DNA of 64,000 bases. It comes from Morella rubra. Lineage: Eukaryota > Streptophyta > Magnoliopsida > Fagales > Myricaceae. The number at the start of each line of letters is the position of its first letter. The first letter of the stretch is position 1. A program made the translations under genes and the position numbers. The notes under the pieces are model-generated. The model did no database searches, was not told where the DNA came from, and saw only the letters and a list, made by a program, of their open reading frames with translations. The stretch spans positions 14,216,309 to 14,280,308 of the forward strand of contig CM025856.1 of NCBI GenBank assembly GCA_003952965.2, written 5' to 3'. Below, piece after piece: positions 37,566-49,176 of the stretch.

Positions 37566-38413
37566 CTGTAGAGAAAAATCAACCAAACGCAAACATTGAA
37601 ATAGCAAAAACACGATGCTATGGAAACTAATTTGAACACAACAAAGACTTCCATCCTTTTTAAGCAAGAATTGACAAATTTAGGTTCAAAGAAAAAGAGC
37701 GTGGGAAAAGAATTCATCACTGCTTTCAGAGCAACCGTATTTGAATGTGGAATCAAGACAAACTTCTCATTGAATCAAGGACTTCAAACCAGGATTTGTA
37801 TAGGATTTGATATCTTTTCCACACGGATATTCAAGGAACTGATTGGCAATACATCAAGTATTGACAAAGATTTAACTCCTCCGAAGCATTTTTATATTCG
37901 ACTTGACTGTTCAAGAAGATATTATTAAAGAACAAGCATAAGCGGCAGTCACAAATTCAAAATCTGCTGCAGCCCTTAGAACACCATCGTCAAATATAAC
38001 CATGTCATAAAAGGTGTTTCAGAAAAAGCTGAAAAACCAGGTAGCAGCATGGACGACCTCTTTGCTCATAAAGGTGATACTTTGAGAGAGTTATATCTAG
38101 AGTACCTCAAATACTACTGCGAGAAACAGAACAGAGTTACAAGATTATATGTGGCTAATAGCTACAGAGCAGAGACATCTCCAACCTCTCCAACAGTACT
38201 GTCAGAATTCTAGACTTCCTCTAAAACAAACAAGTTCAGCTTTAATAAACGATGTGTGTATATATATACACACACATACGTACGGAATTCAAGTGACAAA
38301 AACTTGGCAACTATGCAGCAGAGACACAAGCATGAATAACTTATAACTATAACACAAATCAGACTTGAATGATGAACAGAGGAGTTGCTCGTAGATAAGG
38401 AAGAATTACTTAC

Positions 38414-38463
38414 ACGCACTGGCTCTTGTCAGCGCAGTCACAGTTGCCGCACTTGTCCGACAT
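38414..38463 (-). pseudogene. Second copy of metallothionein exon 1, intact but without downstream exons of its own
   Basis: Identical to 35579-35628, including the ATG context, all 16 codons and the GTAAGT donor. It lies upstream of the full gene on the same strand, so a transcript from here could in principle splice over 3.6 kb to the exon 2 acceptor at 34804-34805 and encode the same protein. By itself it is a fragment. Confidence 0.85.
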
Positions 38464-38562
38464 GGTGATGATTGAGCTAAGGATGCACGAAAAATGAACT
38501 GGAGAGGATTGTTTAGCTTGTATGCGAGTTGGTATATCTCCAAGCTCTGCATGGAGGTCCGC

Positions 38563-38570
38563 CTTTTATA
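38563..38570 (-). promoter_or_regulatory. Duplicated metallothionein TATA box
   Basis: TATAAAAG on the minus strand at the same distance from the duplicated exon 1 as in the original. The surrounding promoter appears unchanged for over 100 bp. Confidence 0.7.
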
Positions 38571-40137
38571 GACGGGGAAGGGCTAGGGGTAGGATGGTGC
38601 TAAGCTTCGATTTGTGGTCCACTAGGCATGAGAGGAGCACACGCCTCCCGAGAAGGAATCTTAATAATGGAGGTGCTGGGCCTCCTATCCTCCTCTCATC
38701 TCTCATGTCAAATTCATTCCCCTTTTCTTCAAGAGATATGCAAATTGATAAGCACCTATCTGTCTATTCTATCTATCTTCTTCCCAAATTAGAAGACTTT
38801 TGCAGCCCCACGCTCTGAGTCAGTACTTTGGGGCATGGCGCAGAGGCTCTAATCAGCGTGATAGAAAGTGCTCCGTTCAGGTCTATGGAACTACGACTTT
38901 GGAATGGCCTGAATCAGTGCAAAGAACTTTCACTCGACCAAAAGCAATAGAAATTGCTTAAATGGTACGATACACTATAGCAAGCAGTGGCCTTGAGTAG
39001 TCCCTAAATGGAGCACTTTCGTGCTTGCTACATCAATATGCCAGTTAGAAAGCTCTCTAGTAGATAAATTTAGTATAGGATTTGAATCTTTTTATGTAAT
39101 ATGAGGTCTGGTGTCTATGGATAAAATTATTGGCCAATACCAAGTATAAAAGCAATGATTTACTCCTGTGGTTTAATTTTCGAATATCTCATACTTTGAG
39201 TGAGTGTAATACGATAACAAATTTATTAGTTACATAAGCATAAGCGGCTTTAAAGAAGAATGTCAACTTAGTGGCAGTGAGATTTATCAAGTTATACATT
39301 TTGTCATCAGGTACAATGCGTGGGTCTTGATAAATGAGAACTATGTCTTGTTTTGGATGTACCACCGTACATCATTGAAGGTTTTTTAATAAAATCCAGG
39401 GTCCCATCCTCCTTTTTTTTTTTTTAAAAAAAAAATGCAATTAACATGTAATTTACTACAAACTTAATTGCGTGTTCTTATACCCATGTGAACGTGAGGC
39501 TGTAGGTTAAGACTCTTTAGCAAGTCATTCATTCAAACTATCAGATTGCTTTTGAATTCTGACCATCCAACTGTTTGGATCCTGCTTAAAGGAGGAGTTT
39601 TTTTCATTTGGATTGCTCGCCAATCGTTGTGTCTGCTATTTAAAGGAAATTCCTTCTACTTAAAATGAATTCAATCAAATTTTGTGGAATATGGCTTTGA
39701 AAGAGATGGGAGTACCTCTCTCTCTCTCTAACCCTGGGAAAGGAAAAAAAAAAGCAAATATAAGGGAGTACGAGTTGTTATCAAAAAATAACAAAATAGG
39801 ATTAAAAGAGTGAGTTTATAAAATTAAACAAGCTTCTGTAGAAAATGAGACACAAACAAGAATTCCAAGAAAAAATCAAACAACAAAAGTGTGGACGAGA
39901 AATTCTAAAGAGTCTCCCTTTTTCTAGTGTTTTGGTGGTATCCATAGCACTTGCTTCTCCAAGAAGCCAACTTTTCTTTCATACATAGTTGTCAAGGAAA
40001 GTTAGCCTTACACTCACGTTTTCAATCTTTCTATCCACAAAGAGCCATAGACTTCATGGGTGTCCACCTCATTACCCCTCCCTCCACGTCCTGTTCCAAA
40101 CATGTCCAGATCAAAGCTTTGTATGATAGCCAAAATA

Positions 40138-43100
40138 TCAAGAGCTACATTTGGTGGGCTCAGAGGGTCGGCTACTTTCTTTGGTTTCACCAGTACCTGA
40201 TAATCTGCTAATAGCCAGCCTAATTGAGAGTAAATCGAGGGAGCTAAGATTATCCTGCCATTGCAGTGATTTGGGACTCTTCTTACCCCACAAGCTACTT
40301 CTAAACCATAGGTTGGACTCCTGATTGTGATACATCACTACTGGTTTAAAGTACCCTGAAGCGTTTTCAATCTTCAGCAAACTGTCCTCCTGTAGAGAAA
40401 AATCAACCAAACGCAAACATTGAAATAGCAAAAACACGATGCTATGGAAACTAATTTGAACACAACAAAGACTTCCATCCTTTTTAAGCAAGAATTGACA
40501 AATTTAGGTTCAAAGAAAAAGAGCGTGGGAAAAGAATTCATCACTGCTTTCAGAGCAACCGTATTTGAATGTGGAATCAAGACAAACTTCTCATTGATGT
40601 TCGTTATCAACCACACAAGGACTTCAAGGTCCCCGATGCGCCGTAAGTAGCTTCCAAGATAGAAGATGGCACAGAATCACAGGGTTATATAAGAACTTGC
40701 ACAATGACCTTTAAAAGAAGATATGCTAAAGAACTTTGACGGAGTCACAATATGTAAAACACCTGCAATAGGAAATAGAAGGTAGGTTGGTGAAATTAGA
40801 TGAGACCATATGATTTGCCTATTCTGTTTTTGTGATTCTGAGGAAATTCTCTGCCATCTATATGATAATCAAAGTTGGAACCAAGAAGAACCTGAGCTTA
40901 AACAATATCGGCCTGAACCAGTTTCATGGAAAAAGAACATAAATGGAAAGCACAACAAATGCTAAAGGGATGAGGGACTATGGGAAAAATTAGAAATGCC
41001 TGACAAGACCAAAATGAACATACAGAAGCCTTGCAAATTATCACTAGAGCCATAATGGAGGACACCAACAAAAAGCCGTTGCTAATGACTTTGTAGGAAA
41101 TGACAGAATATACAGTAGAGATGCTAATTGTTTTTAAACATCCGGAAGTTGGACTATATGAAGGTAACCAGAGGGGTAGCACTTCCAAACAAAACTGCAA
41201 TTTCCCTCCCTCAGCTCTGAAACCTTTTCAGCTTTTGAATGGTGGTGGGTGTCCTATGCCAAAATCAACAACTCTAAGCTTGTTAAGATCCCGTCAGGAA
41301 AATGAAAATGGAAGATCTTAGATAATTTCAATCCAACACATATTTCCTTTCAAAGAGTCAAGGCTACTTGGTCTGGCATACGATGGCTTGGTTGTGCATA
41401 AATTCTTCTTTCCCTTTCTTTAACTGTGCAATTACCTTTCCAAATGCCTGAATCTGCAGCAAAAAAAGAAAAGAAAAACAAAAGCAGGATAAAATGAACC
41501 ATACTAGAAACAAGGGGAAAGATGTATCTATGATTAAGACAATACGACGAACAGTAGAGACAAATACTGACAAACAAAGAAAGCAATTATGGAGAGATAA
41601 AAAGCTGTTATTGATTTGAAATAAACTCTCATCTACAGGTGAATCCACAATTTACCTACCCGCATCAGATTAAACCCATGACCTTAATTACCCACACACA
41701 AAAAAGAAGAAGAAGAAGACATGACCGTACCCGCCATCTATAAGGGGGACGAAATGCCACTCTGTCCAAGGACCATTGCTGAAATAAATCTCTGATAGAT
41801 AGCTTCAACATCCAACAAAAAGGCTATTGGACTAGCAGGTTTGTATAAGACAAGCACCTAAGAAAAAGAAAGGAAGGTTTGTATCACATGATTGCTACAA
41901 AGAAGGGGTTTCTAAGGAGAAAACAGATTTTACTTGCATGACCCTTGGCGACTGCTTGAACATATCCATTTTTCAGCAATTGTCGAGGCTTGCAACACAT
42001 GATGACCTGATGTTCCAATGAAAGCAAGGCAACCTTGGTAAAAAAAAAAACCTGCAAGTAATTACAAAAAACACAGCATATAATTGGTGAATTTGAACAT
42101 TTACAGATGTAACGGGATAGTTTCACACTAAATGACAACCAAAAAAGCTCAAAATTCTCATGGCAGTATCACTTGATAACGTCCATGTTGTTGCTATCCA
42201 ATCATTAATTCGCCACATATCTACATTGTTTCATCTGATCATCTTTGGAAGACAGTCTGTTGCATTACTGTTACTAAAACAAATCCCTGTCACGGATAAA
42301 TGTAGCATTAAGAATGCATCTGAATTCCCCTCCCTCCCTCTCTCTTTTCTTCACTAAGATTTAAGGTTTGAAGGACACATTTGAGATTTTCTCACTTTAC
42401 TTTGACATCAACTTTTTTGCAACACCCCCACACCCTCTCTCCCTCTTCTATTTCTTTGTAGGCATCATTATCCTGCCAGCATGGGTACAAGTTAACAATG
42501 AGTTGGGTGATTCCGATGGTTCAAATGGATCTGTCTTTATTTATATGGATCATGGATACCTAGCTTCATTCAAAGACTAAAAATAAGGCTAAAATGACTT
42601 CAAAACCTTACATTTTTACCAATTATGATTGCCGAATTTTTTAACTTTGATACCTAGTATTGTGATATGTTTTGGAACCTAGAACATATGTTAACCCTAA
42701 CTACCAGTTATAAGTAGAGCCAAACCACAAGGGCCAATATATATTTGTTATTTCTCTAATTATATCTTGGAAGAATCTGTGCAAGACCATCCAAAAATCA
42801 TGCCTACTAGGTTCTGGTTCATTACAAACGTCTACTGTTTTCATAATAATTGATAGACCATAACTTTTTGCTGAATGTATCTCTACCCTCTTAGAGAGAG
42901 AGAGTGAAGCCTTACGAAATGTCTGCAGACATATCTTGTTCAGGACCAGACAAACAAGAATTTGATTTCATCATATATTGTTTGGATACCTTGTTTCAAA
43001 TCTCAAAGTTGAATTTAAGATTCTATTCAGCACTTTGGCCTCAAATAACACCAGATGATGAGCAGACAAAAAGCCATCTGGAGATCATTTGATTCATACA

Positions 43101-44884
43101 TTACCAATATCTACAGTGTGTGTGCAGGCACACAAGTTTTGTTTTGAAAATACGACTTCAAGGCTCTCCTTTCATGCTTAACTAATTAATTGCAATCCAA
43201 TAATTGTCCCCAGCACAAACTTGTTCTTCCATATTGATGTCAATGCATTTACACCTCACTAATTTTCCGACACAAGAATATTTATCTTATTGGCAAATTT
43301 TGTATGCTCCTCTTGGGTTCCAAATCAAGGTGCCATTCATTTTTTTTTCTTCTTTTAGAAAGCATTTTTCTCTTGAATTGTTTTCCATTGAAGTCCAAAG
43401 ATCTTTTCTTTAACCCCACAATTAAGTGTCCAAGAAAGATAACAACAACCACGTACAATTTATTTATCATGATAGTGCCCAGGGAACTTGGGCCTATGGC
43501 CAGACACTCAGAGCAGGGAGGAAACCTAAAATAACCTTTAAAACAAACATTAGGAAGAATCTAACTTAAAGAAACTTATACCATGATTTTCATCCGCATA
43601 CTTTATTTCCTTAAACTTGTCTACACAGAATGCCCACCGGAATTAGTGGGGAGGATAGAAAGAATAGAAATTTAACTAATAATTATGTACTTCTATCAGT
43701 TCAGTTTGGTTTTCAAAATTCCCATTATACACAACTAGAATAAGCTGCCACATTGGAGAACCAACCCTCTAATATTTACAAATTAACTTTTCCTACTATA
43801 ATTAAGCAGAGTACAAGTTGTAGCACACGTTATGGTCTACATAGAAAGGACTCACCAACTTCACATTGAAAAAGACTTGCACATTGTATTTTCCTTGTAG
43901 ATGCACCAGTATATCACGCACTCTTGAAAGACACATGTAAGATATGTATTTGGGCCAAAGGCCCTAGGGCTTAAGCCAATGTATCCCTCAAGCCTACTGT
44001 AAATGAAGGTTCTGGCTAAAAATTGGAATTGAGGAATGAAGCAGAATTCACTCATTTGTAGAACTAGCTTGCACAAACTTGCAACATCTTTAGTTACATG
44101 TGGGTTTTCTTCTTCTGGGAAAGGGTGCGGTCTAGAATGTGGTTTACTTCCTGCAATTTCTGAGTATCCTTTTAGAATAGTAGTCCATTCTCCCAGAAAC
44201 GCAACGGAGTGTATAGTTAAGTCTCTCTTTTTTTTTTGAGCAGGAGTATATAGTTAAGTCACTCGCCTATGTATTTACTTCTACTCCAGAAATTCCGAAC
44301 ATTGACAAGCATTTCCCTTTTCTTCTTCAGGAGTTCCAAACAAAACTATTTCACTGAATAGCATGTTGTGCCTCATGCTTCTATAAGCACCATCTGCCCC
44401 CTTCAACAGAGTGTTGACATCGACCAGTATGTCACGACTCACATGTGAATCTCACAAATGAAATGGAAATATGTGTACGAGAGAAAAAAGAAAACAAAGA
44501 CCGCCATACACAATTGCAAAGACAAACAAAGAAACATCAGAGCATAAGTTGCTCCTCGCACCTTCTCATCGACAATAACGTAGTGAAAGTCTTTCAGAGT
44601 ATGTCAAATCCCCTTTGACAGCCTCGTAAGCCAGCTCTCCAACCTAGTAACATCATTCAAAACGAAAACTCACCGACTTGGACCATATCACGAAAGCACG
44701 AGAAAACTTTCATCGACCCAACTAATATAAACAAAAACCAGAACAGCTTATGTACGAGGCCTGAATATGATCCATGAAGCAAGAACATACGTGGTAAAAA
44801 CGCAGAAGGCTCAAAAGGCTTCCGGGGATCCTTCTCTGCACGGCCTTTTACTTAGTAGCCCATCCTAACCTTTTCCTTCTCCAT
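40138..44884 (-). CDS. Unidentified multi-exon minus-strand gene (tentative)
   Basis: Several minus-strand blocks look like exons of one gene, but I do not recognise the protein and could not join all of them. Candidates from 5' to 3': MEKEK ending at a GAAAAG|GTTAGG donor (44884-44870); a block opening VGELAYEAVKGDLTYSER after TACTAG (from 44643); RDILVDVNTLLKGADGAYRS and MRHNMLFSEIVLFG (about 44450-44340); VALLSLEHQVIMCC (about 42030-41960); IQAFGKVIAQLKKGKEEF after CTGCAG (about 41457-41400); LRRIGDLEVL and NEKFVLIPHSNTVALKAV (about 40660-40460); and a terminal exon 40389-40138 opening EDSLLKIENASGYFKPVV and containing SNLWFRSSLWGKK. The last two adjoining blocks share a phase-0 junction (GAA|GTCTTT to CTACAG|GAG). 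The final exons are repeated at 37314-37756. The block order and the start are guesses. Confidence 0.4.
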
Positions 44885-45356
44885 CTCGGGATCAAACTCA
44901 CTGGGAAAGACGACATGGGGTACGTTCCCGTCGGAGTTGTCCGAATTGAGTTCGCACAGGGATCGAGAGGGACACAAGCCGCAGGGGAGTCTCTGACTAT
45001 AGGTAACTCCGCATGTGGAATTTTTTTGACATATTTTTTTGGCCCGCGAACTAAAAATGTTTTTTAGACCGAATTTTGAGAAGATTTTTTTTAATTATTT
45101 ATTATAAATTAATAATAAAATTAAACATTCATTAAAAGGTTAGATTCTAAAATAAACATCAAATTATATATTTTTATACTTTATTTTAATTTCAATTTTT
45201 TTTTAAATTGAACAAGAAATTTTAATATTTTTTAATTATTCATCATAAATTAACAATAATATAAAATATTCATCCAAAATCTAGATTTTAAAATAAACAT
45301 TCAATCAAATTTCCTATGCTATACTTTATTTTGAGTATTATTTTTATTTTATTTTA

Positions 45357-45843
45357 GGTGAAAAGTCATTGTTCGCCCCATAAATTTGCGTCAATTGCAT
45401 GTCACTCACCCTAACTTTCAAAACTGCGATTTACGTCCTTTAAGTATCAAACATTTGCAATGTTCGTCCACAGTTAAAATTTCCGTTAAAGTTGACAGAA
45501 TTCGGCATTAAAATGACTAAATGCCCTCAAAGACAATTTTCAAAAACATAAATAAATTCACAAAATATATAAATTACTGAAATAGAGTTTTAATAGTTTT
45601 ATTTAAAAAATATTACTTTTTTTAATATCATTTTTATTTATTTTTAATGAATTTTTAAAATATTTTTAGTAATTTTTTTTGAGGGCATTTTGGTCATTTT
45701 AATGCCGAATTCCGTCAATTATAATGGAAATTTTGACTGTGGGACGTGCAAATGTTTATGTAGGACGTAAATGCAGTTTTGAAAGTTAGGGGGAGCGACA
45801 TGCAATTGACGTAAACTTATGGGGCGAACAATGACTTTTCCCC
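45357..45843. mobile_element. 487-bp Mutator-type foldback MITE
   Basis: Terminal inverted repeats of about 180 bp: left GGTGAAAAGTCATTGTTCGC, right (minus strand) GGGGAAAAGTCATTGTTCGC. Shared inverted text includes 'TTAATGCCGAATTC'. A perfect 9-bp target duplication TTTATTTTA lies at 45348-45356 and 45844-45852. The centre is AT-rich. There is no ORF. Confidence 0.92.
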
Positions 45844-46057
45844 TTTATTTTATTTATAAAAATCGGAACTAGAATTGGAATTTCTAGTTCCGGTTTCGAT
45901 TTCATAAATTACCAAAAATGACTTCCATAATTGAAAGTGGAACCGAAAATTTGGATTCGTACCAAAATTTTTGCTCACCCTTAAGTATAGGCAGCTAGGC
46001 CGTTGCCTAAGGCCCTAAAATAGGAAAGTCACATATTTCTATTTTACTTAATATTTA

Positions 46058-46300
46058 GGAAATTTTGATTTTTAGTCATTAGTTTTGTACCTTTTCATTT
46101 TTAGTCCTACATTTTAATGGGTCAAAATTTTAGTAGCTAAATTTGCCATCCGCAAAACTTAGTCTTTCAGTTACCTTCCGTCACTCTATCTAACGGAATC
46201 TTATTCCACGTCAGCAACTTTCTTAAGTCAGACTCCACTTTTCAATTCAGCCTTAACCATTTGATTTTTTGCCCTAAACGACACACCCTCCACTCACATT
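46058..46300 (+). repeat. Left terminal inverted repeat of the composite element
   Basis: About 240 bp matching the minus strand of 54817-55451 with roughly 80 percent identity by eye once the inserted MITE is set aside. It begins GGAAATTTTGATTTTTAGTC. Confidence 0.88.
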
Positions 46301-46322
46301 TTGAGAAAGACCAGAGGGAGAG

Positions 46323-46676
46323 ATGGGGATGAGCGGAATGCTAGAGCAAGATGTGGTCTTGAAGTTAAACCCAGGTGTGGCGCTAGTTTGCACAAAGGTC
46401 GAGCCAAAGAAGGTAACAAAGTCTTGCCTAAGTGAACCATTGGCCAGGTTCCGCACAGAGCCGTGGTTCAAACCCAAAATCGGAAGCATCATTCCAGCAA
46501 AGCGAAGGTCAATGAAGCGCATGATGTTTGATCAAATGGCTTGCTCCATTGCCCACGTTTTCTGTCCTTGCCCTCTGGTTTATCAGGGCAGGCTGGCGGC
46601 CATATATATTTTAACGGCTGTTGTACGGTTTATCTGTTTTTTGTTCTCCATCGTGTCGTCGATGGTTTGTCTTTGA
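46323..46676 (+). CDS. Captured or hypothetical ORF, 117 codons, unidentified
   Basis: Starts 23 bp inside the left inverted repeat, after a GAGAGAG leader. The first two thirds look protein-like, with a basic PAKRRSMKRMMF motif near residue 60; the last 35 residues are hydrophobic and may be read-through of non-coding sequence. Position inside the element, next to PPR pieces, suggests a second captured host fragment. I do not recognise the family. It may or may not be expressed. Confidence 0.4.
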   Translation: MGMSGMLEQDVVLKLNPGVALVCTKVEPKKVTKSCLSEPLARFRTEPWFKPKIGSIIPAKRRSMKRMMFDQMACSIAHVFCPCPLVYQGRLAAIYILTAVVRFICFLFSIVSSMVCL

Positions 46677-46928
46677 TTAGTGTCTAGGGATTTTTTTTGT
46701 TGGTCCCAAAATATACTTGTTTACAACTCATTAATCAGTGGCTATTGCAAGTTTGGTAGAATTGAGGAAGCCTTTAGGCTTCTGTCTGATATGGAAATAA
46801 AATTCCTTGCACCTGACCAATTCACTATTGGTGTTGTTATCAATTGCCATAACCAAAAGGGTGACATGGAAAAGGCTCTGGGATTTTTTATGGAGATCAA
46901 AAGGTATATCTCCTGATTTCTTGGGTTT

Positions 46929-48141
46929 TTTTTTTCCTAAGCAAAGATGTATTCCTAATCTCAATACAACAATCAAGGTGGAAACCTTGGATTGTCACTA
47001 GCCATACAAACAGCAAGAATACAAGACGAGGGAATGAGCCTCTCCAAATTCAAACTAGATGCCCAATGAGCAATCTTGTGAGCTAAAGTGTTAGCAGTAC
47101 GTTTGACCCAATTGAAACTCCAAGTAAGATGAAGGAAAAGAAGATGTTGCACATCATCCACAAGGGTACTGATTTGCTAATCACGGCAGACAATAGTATC
47201 AATATTCGCATTACAGACCAACTGATTATCACCTTAAAAAATAATAGAATTACCAACCCGAAAATGAGCCTCCTGAGCTGTAAATAATGCTGCCCTGGCC
47301 TCACCCATAATAGGGGAACCTGGAAGAAATCTCTTCACCCAAGCGAAGAGTAAAGTGCTTGCTAAATTTCTACATACAGCAGCAGCAAAGGAAAAAGAAG
47401 ACTGAGTAGCGATGTCAAAGTTGATCTTCCAATATCCTAAAGGAGGAGGACTCCACCAAATCCTCGAATTCTCAAAATGATGCTGCCAAGCTATCTAATG
47501 CTCCCCATAAAGAGATGAAACCGAAGCCAGTAATTTATGGATATCCAATTCTGCCTTACCATGAGCAATTTGGTTTCTAGAAAACCACAATGAATCAAGG
47601 AAAACGGATAAAATTAATGCAATAGGCAAACCAAATGACAAGGCCGAGGTCAAGAGCAATTAAATCCACTTGCCTATAGCTCTAGGAGCAAAGACTTGGA
47701 TATTCACCAGCCAAGGAGATTGCCTCCATAGGATTTGTGCTATAGGACACTCAAAGAAAAGATGTTCCAAAGTCTCATGCTCAGAATCACAATGCCAACA
47801 ACCAGTGTTCTGACCGTGCTGAAGAACCCAAGCCACATTCATTTTACAAGGTAGCACATTCCACGCAATTTTCCATAATAAAAAGCTTCAGCCTATCCTG
47901 GATGTTTAATCGCCAAAGAAGTTACCATTCCAAAGGAAGAATAGGGTCTAGAGAATCACACTGAAAAGGCTGAATTAAAGCATAAGCAGACTTGAGAAAA
48001 AAGATACCTTTGCTATCAGCAGCCCACCTAAGAATGTCAGGTCTATTGGTACTCGGCACATGCATTTGAAGGATGAAATTAGCATCCTCCTCCATGAATA
48101 GCTGTCGCACTAAAGCCTCATTCCAAAACCTAAAATACCTT
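46929..48141 (-). mobile_element. 5'-truncated LINE, minus strand
   Basis: Read on the minus strand it ends in poly-A (the T run at 46926-46935) and carries the 3' part of a plant LINE ORF2: a zf-RVT block (CWHCDSEHETLEHLFFECPI, about 47800-47700) and an RNase H tail with WVKRTANTLAHKIAHWA (about 47110-47060). Frameshifts and stops break the frame. It is flanked by an 8-bp repeat TTGGGTTT (46921-46928 and 48142-48149). The endonuclease and RT parts are absent, as in a 5'-truncated insertion. Confidence 0.85.
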
Positions 48142-48509
48142 TTGGGTTTCTTTTATTTGATCAGAGGTCTGGTAAATTTTGAAGTAAAAAAGGCTCTCTA
48201 GGAGGGCTCTCTAGAGCACTTGGCTCTTCTCTGGTCATTCAGTGACTTTTTAATGATTTTATTGTAGATCTCTCTGGATCTTCACAGTAGTGATGTTAAT
48301 TCTCCTAACGACTCATTCCTTGGATACCTAGTGAATCTTTGACAGGTATTTGTGGAGATCGATCTATTCGGTGATTACTTTTTGAGATCTGATTTTTTGT
48401 CAGAACTTAAAAACGATGGTTAGATTGTTAAAGAAGTGTTGATTTGAGGTGATGGATGACGATTAGTGGTTGTTGTGGTTCTATTGGAGGTTGATTGAGA
48501 GGGGATTGT

Positions 48510-49176
48510 TATGGCGGTGCCTTAGAGTATTATGGAAGACTTAGTTAATTAGACTGAGGCGTTGGGATGGAATGGAAATTCTGTAGAACAAAAGACGGAA
48601 GATGAAGAAGAGGTTGCTGGTATTAAACTGTTGCTGGTAGGCAGGATTATATTAGATAAGTCTTTGAATAAAGCTGGAGTTAGAGTAGCCATATATAGAT
48701 CTTGGCATTTTGTCAAAGACTTGGTGATGGAGGAAGTTTAGGAGGATAGGTATATCTTTACATTTCCTTCAGTTATGGTAAAGAATCGTGTCCTTGAACA
48801 AGCTCCTTGGACTATAAAAGGTTTTCCGCTGGTTTTAGCAGAGATAAAGCAAGGAGATACGGTGCTTGAAATTGATTTAGTGCGATTTTTGGTATGGATT
48901 CAGGTACATGGTCTGTCGATGCGGTAGAATACAAAATTGATGGTAGAATGGGTGGCTAGCAAGGTGGGGGAGGTGATTGAAGTGGATTTTAGGTCTCAAA
49001 GAACAGTGTGGGTGACACAATTCATTAGAGTAAGGGTAATGATCGATTCGGATAAGGTTCTATATACTGGTTTCTATCTCCCTAGAGAAAATAGGGCAGA
49101 TACTTGGGTGCAATTCAAATATGAGAGATTATTGGGGGCGACTAGTACATTTATCAAACATCTGTTTGGCAGATAC
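48510..49176 (+). pseudogene. LINE ORF1 remnant (DUF4283-like nucleic-acid-binding protein)
   Basis: The reading LVGRIILDKSLNKAGVR, then YIFTFPSVMVKNRVLEQAPW and TIKGFPLVL, then DLVRFLVWIQVHGLSMR fits the DUF4283 domain of plant LINE ORF1. In-frame stops lie at 48739-48741 and 48925-48927. The part that should carry a CCHC zinc knuckle after VQFKYERL is not recognisable; an ATG-open frame at 49670-50446 follows but is not clearly homologous to anything. Confidence 0.75.

Larger units (their letters stand above)
35115..37773. repeat. Tandem duplication, unit 1 (2.66 kb)
   Basis: Nearly identical to 37951-40597; the offset is 2836 at the left end and falls to about 2824 at the right through small indels. 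Only scattered substitutions were seen, for example ATATGTCAG versus ATATGCCAG near 36200/39037. It contains part of metallothionein intron 1, its exon 1 and promoter, and a copy of the last exons of the minus-strand gene of 40.1-44.9 kb. The right edge diverges after CTTCTCATTGA. A 177-bp stretch not shared in order (37774-37950) separates the units. Confidence 0.97.
37951..40597. repeat. Tandem duplication, unit 2 (2.65 kb)
   Basis: Partner of 35115-37773. Its left edge cuts metallothionein intron 1, so exons 2 and 3 are absent. Its right edge is continuous with the minus-strand gene that extends to about 44.9 kb, so this unit holds that gene's native 3' end. Visible indels include a shorter GT run at 38251 and loss of about 9 bases near 39368. 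Confidence 0.97.

Noticed and set aside
35313..38419. Paired ORFs of 60-117 codons repeated in both duplication units, taken as a gene family
   Set aside because: Their repetition reflects the segmental duplication; most overlap the metallothionein intron, promoter or spacer. Only the terminal exon at 40138-40389 and its copy look coding.
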